Part shown: piece after piece, positions 18,812 to 26,264 of the stretch
Position numbering within the stretch: position 1 is the first letter of the stretch
Layout of the letters: each line of letters starts with the position of its first letter
Origin: Bernardetia sp. ABR2-2B
GTDB lineage: Bacteria; Bacteroidota; Bacteroidia; Cytophagales; Bernardetiaceae
Direction: 5' to 3'
DNA: 64,000 nucleotides
Assembly: GCF_037126435.1 (NCBI RefSeq)
Contig: NZ_CP147020.1
Span: 2,407,293-2,471,292 of the forward strand
Program-made: the position numbers and the translations under genes
The notes under the pieces: model-generated
Told to the model about the DNA's origin: nothing
Seen by the model: the letters and a program-made list of their open reading frames with translations, nothing else
Databases searched by the model: none

Positions 18812-18891
18812 TCTGGCTTCTACTTTCCTCGTAGATAAAAAGAACAGTAGTTACTAACTAACTTTTCGTAATATTACCATAAAAAACAAAG

Positions 18892-18929
18892 AAAAGGATT
18901 CAAAGCATAAAAACTTCAAATCCTCTTTT
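18892..18929 (-). terminator. Possible terminator after hemE
   Basis: An imperfect hairpin (AAAGGATTCAAAG / CTTCAAATCCTCTTT) lies about 30 nt past the hemE stop in the leftward direction. Confidence 0.4.
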
Positions 18930-18960
18930 ACTAAACCAGTCATCTTCTATTTTGCATTCT

Positions 18961-19992
18961 TTAATACTTCCAATTCTTGACTGTATCAATAAAATGCTTA
19001 ACTTTATTAAAATCTAAATCTGGATAAACTCCGTGTCCTAGATTGGCAATATGTTTTCCTTTTCCGAAGGCAGTAAGCATTTTCTTCGTTTCTGCTTCTA
19101 TCGTTTCATACGAACCATACAAAACACAAGGGTCAAGATTTCCTTGCAAAACTTTGTCATTTCCTATCAATTTTCTTGATTCTTCAATCGGCATTGTCCA
19201 GTCCATTCCCACGACATTACAAGGCAGTTTTCCAAAGTCTGCTCTTGCTGCGTGTTGGTCTTTTCCAAAAACAATTGTAGGCACTTCATCAATCGCTTCT
19301 ACAATTTGTCTGATATATTTTAAGCTAAATTCTTTATACAATTCTAATCCCAAAACACCTGCCCAAGAATCAAAAACCTGTACAATATCTGCACCTGCTT
19401 TTATTTGAGCTTTTAGATAAATGATTGTAGAATCTGTTATTTTTTGTAATAATTGATGTGCTAATCTTGGATTTTCATAAAGTAATCCACGAGGTTTTGA
19501 GAATGTTTTCGAACCTTTTCCTTCTATCATATAACAAAAAAGCGTAAAAGGCGCACCAGCAAAACCAATCAAAGGAACACGTCCGTTTAATTCTTTTTTA
19601 GTGATAGAAATAGCTTCTGTTACGTAATTTAGTTTTTCTTCTATTCCGTCGGTCGTCATTCTTTTTACGTCTGCTTCCGTTTTGATAGTTTCTGGAAAAC
19701 GAGGACCTACTTTTTCCACCATTTCGTAAGGCAAACCCATCGCTTCAGGAATTACCAAAATATCCGAAAAAATAATGGCTGCATCTACTCCCAATCTATC
19801 GACAGGTTGAATGGTAACTTCGGCTGCCAAATGTGGCGTAGTAACAAGTTCGATAAAACCACTTAGTTTGGCTCTTAATTCTCTATATTCAGGCAAGATT
19901 CTTCCAGCTTGGCGCATTGTCCAGACAGGCGCACGTTCTGTTTGTTCTCCTCTTGCTGTTCTTAAAAGTAAATCGTTTTGTAAAGTTTGCAT
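18961..19992 (-). CDS. hemE: Uroporphyrinogen decarboxylase
   Basis: 343 residues from the ATG at 19992; an in-frame ATG at 20013 would add seven residues but '[15 protein letters not shown]' is the usual family start. The enzyme removes four carboxyl groups from uroporphyrinogen III to give coproporphyrinogen III in haem synthesis, in the cytoplasm. Signatures seen: '[20 protein letters not shown]' (substrate arginines), '[16 protein letters not shown]', 'VFDSWAG' and 'GNLDPCVL'. No other haem genes are adjacent. A palindromic repeat pair lies just upstream. Confidence 0.97.
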   Translation of the reverse strand: MQTLQNDLLLRTARGEQTERAPVWTMRQAGRILPEYRELRAKLSGFIELVTTPHLAAEVTIQPVDRLGVDAAIIFSDILVIPEAMGLPYEMVEKVGPRFPETIKTEADVKRMTTDGIEEKLNYVTEAISITKKELNGRVPLIGFAGAPFTLFCYMIEGKGSKTFSKPRGLLYENPRLAHQLLQKITDSTIIYLKAQIKAGADIVQVFDSWAGVLGLELYKEFSLKYIRQIVEAIDEVPTIVFGKDQHAARADFGKLPCNVVGMDWTMPIEESRKLIGNDKVLQGNLDPCVLYGSYETIEAETKKMLTAFGKGKHIANLGHGVYPDLDFNKVKHFIDTVKNWKY

Positions 19993-20014
19993 GTATTTTT
20001 TTATTTTATACATG

Positions 20015-20135
20015 TCGCTCGTGGGGACACGAGCAACGGATAAGTTGTCTTTTTATCAAAAAGAATTTATTTATAATAAGCATATTAAGTCATTTTTTTA
20101 GAAAAAACTACCATTGCTCGTGTCCCCACGAGCGA
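20015..20135. repeat. 121-bp element with self-palindromic inverted arms
   Basis: The 22-nt arms at 20015-20036 and 20114-20135 are exact reverse complements. Each arm is itself a hairpin (GCTCGTG with CACGAGC around a 4-nt loop). The AT-rich centre has no ORF. It lies between hemE and the DUF2795 gene. The edge CCATTG is shared with the palindrome at 11813. Confidence 0.8.
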
Positions 20136-20226
20136 TACTATTGATACCATAAAAAAAAACTTCATTTGAATACAAAAGTAATCAAAATGAAGTTTATAAA
20201 ATTCGATTATTGACCTAATCTAAAAA

Positions 20227-20448
20227 TTAATATTCATCTTCATTAAAAAAGAAGTCATCTTTAGTAGGGTAGTCAGGCCAAATTTCTTCAATGTTTTCAT
20301 AAGGCTCACCATCATCTTCTAAATCTTGTAGATTTTCTACTACTTCCATAGGCGCACCTGTACGTGTCCCATAATCAATCAATTCATCTTTAGTGGCCGG
20401 CCAAGGAGCATCTTCTAAATAAGATGCTAGTTCTAGTGTCCAATACAT
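20227..20448 (-). CDS. DUF2795-domain protein
   Basis: 73 residues, strongly acidic. The segment 'LASYLEDAPWPATKDELIDY' is typical of DUF2795; the C-terminal half is a run of Asp/Glu and aromatic residues ('FFFNEDEY'). Small cytoplasmic protein of unknown role. A consensus promoter lies about 105 nt upstream at 20552-20581, so this short gene appears well expressed as its own unit. Confidence 0.88.
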   Translation of the reverse strand: MYWTLELASYLEDAPWPATKDELIDYGTRTGAPMEVVENLQDLEDDGEPYENIEEIWPDYPTKDDFFFNEDEY

Positions 20449-20551
20449 AGGCTTATATTTGTATTTTTTTTGTAATAATTTTAAATTTTAATCAGTAACT
20501 CGTTTCAGCTATTCTAACCTAGTTCTACAAGTATTTTTTTTGATAAGGCTG

Positions 20552-20581
20552 CAAAGGTAATAAGTTATTCACTCTAAACAA
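20552..20581 (-). promoter_or_regulatory. Bacteroidota-type promoter for DUF2795 gene
   Basis: Read leftward: CTTG, 19 nt, TACCTTTG. This matches the Bacteroidota sigma consensus TTTG-N19-TAnnTTTG apart from the first base. Confidence 0.7.
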
Positions 20582-21191
20582 GTTAGTTCGGTCATTTTTT
20601 CAAACTAATCTTGATTTTTATACTTATTAATATCTTTTTCACCTTATTTTTATTAAAGTTTAGGTTCTGAAATCCTGCTGTTTTAGAGTGTAACGCAAGG
20701 CTTTATTTTTTGTTTTGTTTACTTAAATTACTTTGAAACTTTCTTACAAATTTGTAGCCAAGAAATAACATTTGCTATTCATAAAAAGTTTATAAAATGG
20801 TAACATGAAAGACTTTTTTATCAGAAATAGCTCAATTTTACAGCAAAATAATACAAATACTTAATTTTTAATTACGTTATTTTTTTACTCAAACAGCTTG
20901 AAAATCAGATTTATAAGAAGTAGATAAGAAATTTTTATAAAAAAAACAACTTTTTTAAGTTTGAAGTTGCTTTTATAAAAAAATAGTAGTATTTTTAGAT
21001 TATCAAATTAAAAGATTTTAAACTCTCAAAAACTAACTTTTAGTAGTTAGATTAAAGATTTTCATTTAGTTATTTTCGGAGAGGGGGCTTTCTGACAAAA
21101 CTAAAATTCTACCGTTGCAGTATCGGAATGATCTGCAACGGCTTTTTTATGTCTTTTTTATAAACTTTTAGCCTTTCTTTGCTATGCTATT
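20582..21191. other. 610-nt gene-free AT-rich region with orphan hairpins
   Basis: No credible ORF. It holds a stem-loop at about 20945-20970 (CAACTT/AAGTTG), a small one around CTAACTTTTAGTAGTTAG, and a strong GC-rich terminator at 21112-21149. No annotated gene ends before that terminator on the plus strand, so a small noncoding RNA is possible. Confidence 0.5.
21112..21149 (+). terminator. Orphan intrinsic terminator
   Basis: CCGTTGCAG pairs perfectly with CTGCAACGG around a 12-nt loop, followed by CTTTTTTAT. There is no upstream rightward gene for 2.3 kb, so it probably ends an unannotated RNA. Confidence 0.75.
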
Positions 21192-21223
21192 TTTGTTCTT
21201 TGGTGTTTTGAGTTGTAATTTTG
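21192..21223 (+). promoter_or_regulatory. Promoter of ccm operon
   Basis: TTTG, 20 nt, TAATTTTG: a good Bacteroidota-type promoter, about 50 nt upstream of the ccmC start codon. Confidence 0.65.
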
Positions 21224-21274
21224 TACTATAAAATTTTCTTAAACTAATCTCACTCTAAAGAGTGAGTTGCAGAA

Positions 21275-21946
21275 ATGACTTTACTCAAAAAACATTGGTG
21301 GAAAATTGCTTGTGTAATTATCCTTTTTTATACAATCATTGGAGGACTTTTGGTACAAGTTCCACGCCTAAATATTCTCAACGAAACTATCAGAAATCTA
21401 TTCTTTCACGTTCCGATGTGGTTTGGAATGGTTCTGATGCTTCTTGCTTCTGTTATTTATTCGATAATGTATCTCAAAACCTCCAATCCAAAACATGACG
21501 ATTGGGCAGTAGAACTCGCAAATTCTGGAATTGCTTTTGGCGTGTTAGGAATCTTGACAGGAATGTGGTGGGCAAGATTTACGTGGGGACAATTTTGGAG
21601 TGGCGACCCAAAACAAAATGCTTCTGCAATCGCTCTTCTGATTTATTTTGGTTATTTACTTTTGCGTAGTGCCTTGCCAGATGATGAAAAACGAGGTAGA
21701 ATAAGTGCTGTTTTTAATATTTTTGCCTTTGCCACTTATATTCCACTCATTTATATTTTGCCTAGAATGGTAAACTCATTGCATCCAGGGGCAGAAGGAA
21801 ATCCTGCTTTTAGTGCCTATGATTATGATAATGATTTAAAACAAGTTTTTTATATTGCCATTATTGGATGGACACTTTTGGGTGTTTGGGTGGCACAGCT
21901 TCGTGTCAGAATGCGAAGACTTGAATACAAAACACTTTTTGATTAA
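21275..21946 (+). CDS. ccmC: Cytochrome c biogenesis protein CcmC/CcsA (haem delivery)
   Basis: 223 residues, six predicted transmembrane helices. It belongs to the haem-handling protein family; the tryptophan-rich periplasmic motif is present in the form 'WWARFTWGQFWSGDPKQNAS' and periplasmic His residues flank it ('FFHVPMW' and 'SLHPGAEGNP'). CcmC brings haem to CcmE for covalent loading before attachment to c-type cytochromes. It is first in an operon with a CcmD-like gene and ccmE, which supports CcmC over a System II CcsA. Confidence 0.93.
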   Translation: MTLLKKHWWKIACVIILFYTIIGGLLVQVPRLNILNETIRNLFFHVPMWFGMVLMLLASVIYSIMYLKTSNPKHDDWAVELANSGIAFGVLGILTGMWWARFTWGQFWSGDPKQNASAIALLIYFGYLLLRSALPDDEKRGRISAVFNIFAFATYIPLIYILPRMVNSLHPGAEGNPAFSAYDYDNDLKQVFYIAIIGWTLLGVWVAQLRVRMRRLEYKTLFD

Positions 21947-21966
21947 AGAAACACAAAATAAACCGT

Positions 21967-21994
21967 CGTTGAGGCTCAAATACAGCCGTCAACG
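21967..21994. repeat. REP-like palindrome in ccmC-ccmD gap
   Basis: CGTTGAGGCT and AGCCGTCAACG form an imperfect GC-richer hairpin in otherwise AT-rich spacer, similar in style to the other palindromes of the window. Confidence 0.45.
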
Positions 21995-22011
21995 AGGATA
22001 AAAAAAATCTA

Positions 22012-22338
22012 ATGAAAAATATATATCTACTTTTACTCATTTTCTCTTTTGCTTTTTTACCTTTTGCAGCAATAGCACAGGCAGAAAAAACTGACCAAAC
22101 AGAAACAACTAAAAACGGAAAAATCCCTGTTACGCAGCGAGATTATGAAAATACAGAAGTTGCAATGGCTGATACATTCAGAGAAGATGGCAAAATTTAC
22201 GTTGTAGTAGCTGTTTTAGCGACTATTTTTGCAGGAATTGTAGTCTTTTTGGTAGTTACAGAATCCAAACTCAAAAAACTAGAAGATTTAGTATATTCTG
22301 AAAGAAAGTCTAAAGAGACGACACACAAAGTTTTATAA
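22012..22338 (+). CDS. CcmD-like small membrane protein
   Basis: 108 residues. It has a signal peptide (about 1-23, ending AIAQA), a short polar periplasmic part, one transmembrane helix (about 63-83, 'IYVVVAVLATIFAGIVVFLV') and a charged cytoplasmic tail. Position between ccmC and ccmE, size and topology match Bacteroidota CcmD-family proteins, which stabilise the CcmC-CcmE haem complex. It is longer than proteobacterial CcmD (about 70 residues) because of the extra exported segment. Confidence 0.8.
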   Translation: MKNIYLLLLIFSFAFLPFAAIAQAEKTDQTETTKNGKIPVTQRDYENTEVAMADTFREDGKIYVVVAVLATIFAGIVVFLVVTESKLKKLEDLVYSERKSKETTHKVL

Positions 22339-22377
22339 TCAAGTTCGTATTTATATTCAACCATAAAAATAAAAACT

Positions 22378-22809
22378 ATGAAAATTTCACATATAATTGT
22401 TCTCGTTATTATTGCTGTTGGTATCGGAATTTTTGTTAGTTCTAGTGAAAATGCCAGTCAGTATGTAGATTTTGACAAAGCTCTTTCCATTGCTAAAAAT
22501 GGTAGTGATAACAAAATTCATGTTGTAGGTGAACTTCCTAGAGATGCAAATGGCGAAGTAATAGGGATTGAATACAATCCAATGGCAGATGCTAATTTTA
22601 TGGCATTTCAGCTTGTTGATGAAAAAGGAAAAAAACAGCGTGTCATTACAAGCACTCCTCCACCTTCAATGACGGATTTTAAACGCTCTGAAAAGGTAGT
22701 TGTTATTGGGAGATATGAAAGTGCTGAAAACGATGCACAGTTTGTAGTAAGTGATATTCTCCTCAAATGTCCTTCTAAGTATGAAGAAAATACCGTAGCT
22801 GTGAAATAA
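22378..22809 (+). CDS. ccmE: Haem chaperone CcmE, CxxxY variant
   Basis: 143 residues. An N-terminal membrane anchor (about 4-22) is followed by the OB-fold beta-barrel: 'NKIHVVGELPRD', 'FMAFQLVDEKGKKQRVI', 'VVVIGRYE'. At the haem-attachment site the usual HxxxY is replaced by Cys131-P-S-K-Tyr135 ('LLKCPSKY'). This CxxxY form is known from archaea and some bacteria with the modified 'System I*' pathway (established knowledge). CcmE receives haem from CcmC and passes it to the ligase CcmF, which is not in the window. Confidence 0.94.
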   Translation: MKISHIIVLVIIAVGIGIFVSSSENASQYVDFDKALSIAKNGSDNKIHVVGELPRDANGEVIGIEYNPMADANFMAFQLVDEKGKKQRVITSTPPPSMTDFKRSEKVVVIGRYESAENDAQFVVSDILLKCPSKYEENTVAVK

Positions 22810-22817
22810 TCAAGAAT

Positions 22818-22934
22818 AAAAAAGGTGAAAGTATAATGGAATAGAAATTAAATAAATTGACACTTTTAATTATATAATTAACTAGTAATCAGAAGTTTAA
22901 TTCGTAATTGTTCCTTTATACTTTTACCTTTTTT
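22818..22934. repeat. Inverted repeat between convergent genes
   Basis: Arms 22818-22840 and 22912-22934 match at 21 of 23 positions as reverse complements, with a 71-nt AT-rich loop. It lies between ccmE and the convergent DUF427 gene and may act as a two-way terminator. Confidence 0.6.
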
Positions 22935-22955
22935 CATTTACAGTCTTCAGAAAGT

Positions 22956-23237
22956 TTATTTTACAACTTCGACTCCTTTCCAAAAAGCCATTTTACCACC
23001 TATTTCTTTAGCTGCATCTTTTGGAGTTGGATAATACCAAACTGCATTTTTATTTTCCTCTCCATCTACATCTAACGAATAATAAGAGGCTGTTCCCTTC
23101 CAAGGACACATACTTTTATGGTCGCTTTCTTTCAAAAATTCTTTTTTAACAGAGTCAGCAGGAAAATAATGATTTCCTTCTATTTGCACAGTAGTATCAC
23201 TTTCTGCAATCACTTGCCCATTCCATATTGCTTTCAT
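22956..23237 (-). CDS. DUF427-domain protein
   Basis: 93 residues. The whole protein is the DUF427 fold: 'MKAIWNGQVIAESDTT', 'NHYFPADSV', then 'MCPWKGTASYYSLDV' and 'AVWYYPTPKDAAKEIGGKMAF'. The conserved CPWKG(T/x)A(S/x)Y block is complete. Cytoplasmic protein of unknown biochemical role. It stands alone on the minus strand, convergent with the ccm operon. Confidence 0.93.
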   Translation of the reverse strand: MKAIWNGQVIAESDTTVQIEGNHYFPADSVKKEFLKESDHKSMCPWKGTASYYSLDVDGEENKNAVWYYPTPKDAAKEIGGKMAFWKGVEVVK

Positions 23238-23857
23238 AATTTGCTTTTTTATTTAGAGTGAAATTTATATATAACCAAAAGATAGTGTAGGTAGAAATTG
23301 TTTGAGAAAACTATGTAGAGTATTCTTTATTTTTATTTATGACATAGCTTAAAAAACCACAAAAGGCTTATTCTATAAATATAGAATAAGCCTTTTGATT
23401 GGTGTGTGTGTTGTGTTATTTGTGTGTAAGGTCTAAAAGTGTTATAATCCCAAACAAATGAAAATTAAAAACAAAAATTCCAGTAAAACCTTTATGTTGT
23501 TCAAAAATGATTCTCAGTAAATATATAGTGTGTGTGTTGATATATTTCTGGGTGTGTAAACCATTTTCTATGTTTTATTCCAATTTTGTGATAGAAAAAT
23601 TGTATCTTGCTAAGTCTTTGTAAATCACTTTACTTGCTTTGCTTTCTACAAGTGTGTTTTTCTTCTAGCACATAACAAAATTACGGCAAGTAGGGCAGTA
23701 AAAATTATACGAAACTCTCTATTTTTTGAATCAATCTTTAAAAGCACTCAAAAAGTAATACTATTGTTTCGTTTTATTTAAAATGATAGTTCTTTTCTTC
23801 ATTCGTTCTCTTTCCAAATCCGATTTGGTTTATTTCAATTGATTTATCTTCTATTTT
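23238..23857. other. 620-nt divergent gap with hairpin and GT-rich tracts
   Basis: No ORF. It contains a perfect hairpin (23361-23396) and two GT-rich tracts (about 23399-23430 and 23526-23560), each with TGTGTGTGTTG followed by a second GTGTGT block. Probably regulatory DNA for the AraC gene plus an unexplained terminator-like hairpin. Confidence 0.5.
23361..23396. terminator. Perfect 16-bp hairpin
   Basis: AAAAGGCTTATTCTAT pairs exactly with ATAGAATAAGCCTTTT around AAAT. It could terminate in either direction, but no gene ends here: DUF427 and the AraC gene are divergent. Confidence 0.6.
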
Positions 23858-24874
23858 ATGTCTATTACTCTTTCAGAATCTACAACGTATCAATCTAATA
23901 GAACAGCTTTATCCATATTTAATTATTCTGATAAAAATAAAACTAGCTCTACTCATTCTGTTAGTGCTTTAAAACCTAAAACTATTCAAACTGGTAAGGT
24001 TACTTTAGTAGTTGTTTTGGAAGGCACTGTTAGTTTTGAATCCAAAGAATATAAGCAAAGTTGTACCATAGGCGAATCATTGATTATCCCTCCTCATAAA
24101 GCTGTTCGTTTGGAAGCTCTACAACTAGAAGAAAAACCAAATAAGAAAAACACTAAAACTAAAAAAAATGGTCTTTCTTGGTTAGAACTAGAAGTTCCTA
24201 TCGAAATAATTAACCTAACTATTTCTCAATACAATAAAATAGGAGTAACAGAAGACGATTGTAAATTAAGAGTAGAAAATAATTCAGTTTGGCAGTTTGG
24301 AGAAACTCCTATTAATGTTACGCACGATACAACTATTAAAAAAGCAATTACACGATTAATTGATTTATTTACAGAAGAACATTATAATAAAGATGTTTTT
24401 ATAGATTTTGCCATTAGAGAACTTATTTTACGATTTGTCAGAACTCCTTCAAGAGATAGAATAGATTTGGAAAAAAATGATGAATCAGAAAACGAAACCA
24501 ATCCAAGTATTGAGGCTGTTTTGGGCTATATAAAAGAACATATTGACGAACCTATTTCTATCGATACGCTAACAGATATTGCCAGTATGAGTAAGGCAGC
24601 ATTTTTCAGGACATTTAAAGAAACATTAGATATTTCGCCCATTGATTATATAAATAGAGAGCGTGTAGAAATAGCAAAAAATCGCTTGGTAGATATTTCG
24701 AAATCAGTTACAGATATTTGTTATGAGCTAGGTTATAACCACATGACCTATTTTATTCGGGTCTTTAAAAAATATGAAGGAATCACTCCCAAACAGTTTC
24801 AGATGAAACAAAATAAAGAAAATATCAAAAGTGAGCAGAATGAAAAAGATAATAATTCAGAAGAAGAAAAGTAG
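23858..24874 (+). CDS. AraC-family transcriptional regulator
   Basis: 338 residues. The N-terminal half is a cupin-like sensor region (about 20-150, 'VVVLEGTVSFESKEYKQSC' then 'LIIPPHKAVRLEAL'). The C-terminal region (about 220-315) has two helix-turn-helix motifs with 'SKAAFFRTFKETLDISPIDY' and 'GYNHMTYFIRVFKKYEGITP'. The tail is rich in Lys, Asn and Glu. It is flanked by long noncoding DNA and by palindromic repeats, with no obvious target gene next to it. Confidence 0.88.
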   Translation: MSITLSESTTYQSNRTALSIFNYSDKNKTSSTHSVSALKPKTIQTGKVTLVVVLEGTVSFESKEYKQSCTIGESLIIPPHKAVRLEALQLEEKPNKKNTKTKKNGLSWLELEVPIEIINLTISQYNKIGVTEDDCKLRVENNSVWQFGETPINVTHDTTIKKAITRLIDLFTEEHYNKDVFIDFAIRELILRFVRTPSRDRIDLEKNDESENETNPSIEAVLGYIKEHIDEPISIDTLTDIASMSKAAFFRTFKETLDISPIDYINRERVEIAKNRLVDISKSVTDICYELGYNHMTYFIRVFKKYEGITPKQFQMKQNKENIKSEQNEKDNNSEEEK

Positions 24875-24926
24875 TTTTAGTAGAATAGAACTTTAGATAT
24901 GTATGAGGATATATTTATTATACTTT

Positions 24927-25066
24927 GAAGTTGTTTAAGAATAGGTTTGTGCGTGTATTTGTTGGTGTCGCTTCGCTAAAACACCAACAATGGCAGGATT
25001 ATTTTTCCTTAGAATTGGGTCTGCAAACCCAATTCTAAGGAAAAATCTATATTCTTAAACAACTTC
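24927..25066. repeat. 140-bp nested palindromic element
   Basis: Outer arms 24927-24943 and 25050-25066 (GAAGTTGTTTAAGAATA) are perfect 17-nt inverted repeats. Inside lie two further hairpins: GTTGGTGT/ACACCAAC (24961-24988) and a perfect 20-bp stem (25001-25020 with 25027-25046) around CTGCAA. The shared 16-mer of the 11813 palindrome is at 24978-24993. No ORF. Likely a small non-autonomous mobile or REP-type element. Confidence 0.8.
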
Positions 25067-25138
25067 TTTATTAAACAGCAACAAAAATTACAATAAATCA
25101 TTTTTTTGAAAATATCATTTTCATAAAAATAGCCCGTA

Positions 25139-25498
25139 ATGAAGTCAACACTTTTTACATCCATTAATATTTTAATCATTATATGCATTCATTTGTTTAT
25201 ACTTTATGACTTAGATAAAAATGATAGTAGTGGTTCTTGTGGAATACCATCTATTATAATAGCTTTTATTCCCCTTATTATTAATTTCATTTGGTCTTGC
25301 GCAACTATTTTTTTAGTTTCTAAAAGTGCTGAAAAACAATATTTTGATGATACGTCTTTGTATGTCATTATCGCAATTATAGGAAACTCATTGATTGCTT
25401 ACCTTGCAGAAAGTTACCTTTGGTTACTACTCATGATTCCCTACATATTATTTTTAGGAGAAAGTTTTTATTTGAAGTTTGCTAGAACTCAAGGGTAG
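25139..25498 (+). CDS. Hypothetical integral membrane protein
   Basis: 119 residues with four hydrophobic segments (about 5-22, 36-60, 75-92, 94-110) and few charged residues. No family recognised. It lies 4 nt upstream of a lipoprotein gene on the same strand; the pair are likely cotranscribed. Confidence 0.65.
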   Translation: MKSTLFTSINILIIICIHLFILYDLDKNDSSGSCGIPSIIIAFIPLIINFIWSCATIFLVSKSAEKQYFDDTSLYVIIAIIGNSLIAYLAESYLWLLLMIPYILFLGESFYLKFARTQG

Positions 25499-25502
25499 AA
25501 AA

Positions 25503-26093
25503 ATGAAAAAACTATTTTATTTATTGTTGCTATTAATTTTACTCTCTTCCTGTGAAGACCTAATTTGTAATGGCAATCAAAGTGATTTAGCCAACAAATG
25601 GACAGCTCTTCCGACCGAAACTCTCCGTTTTATTCCTTCCATTGAGCGAAATATTATAGAGTTTAGAGTTTCAGAGATTGTTAGGTTAGGCTCTCCAAGT
25701 GATTGTTATAATAATTATGAAACTCATTCTATTTTTGGTCAAGATACGATTACAAATGAGTATTTGAGAGGAATAAACTATGAAATAACAGCTACCCAAA
25801 ACGATGTGCAGATTTATTATTCCTTTCTTTCTGCTGATTTATTTCGTGGAGGAAATCAAACACCCAATATTCAAAAGATAGGTTGCCTATCTGTTCTTGG
25901 AGAATCAAGATGTACGAATGAGCGAAACGAAATTGGCAATTTTACTATAAATGGAATACCTCATAAAAATGTTGTAGAACTTATCGAAAACCGAAGCTCA
26001 AACCGAAAGGATGTAAAACGAATTTTGGTAAATAACAAAGGAATTTTGCAAATCGAATTCTTTGACGGTGAAATTTGGAGCAGGATTTTTTAA
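25503..26093 (+). CDS. Hypothetical lipoprotein
   Basis: 196 residues from the ATG at 25503, which puts a classic lipoprotein signal at the N-terminus (MKKLFYLLLLLILLSSCED, Cys17). An earlier in-frame start at 25479 would overlap the upstream gene and hide the signal, so I reject it. The mature part contains several cysteines (in 'CNGNQ', 'DCYNN', 'GCLSVLGESRCTNERN') that could form disulfides. Function unknown. Confidence 0.72.
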   Translation: MKKLFYLLLLLILLSSCEDLICNGNQSDLANKWTALPTETLRFIPSIERNIIEFRVSEIVRLGSPSDCYNNYETHSIFGQDTITNEYLRGINYEITATQNDVQIYYSFLSADLFRGGNQTPNIQKIGCLSVLGESRCTNERNEIGNFTINGIPHKNVVELIENRSSNRKDVKRILVNNKGILQIEFFDGEIWSRIF

Positions 26094-26264
26094 AAAATCA
26101 CAACAAATCTATTTTTTCTTTAAAAAATGTAACCTAATTCAATGCAAAACAACGTATTGAAGTAATTATTTGTGCCTTCAATTTTTGTATTGTATTTTGT
26201 AATCAAATAAGATTTTTACAGTTGTTAGTATTCTCATTAATAACCTAACCTCAAACTTTAAACT

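Noticed and set aside
21262-21498. 78-codon ORF overlapping ccmC start
   Set aside because: Out-of-frame shadow of the conserved ccmC sequence.
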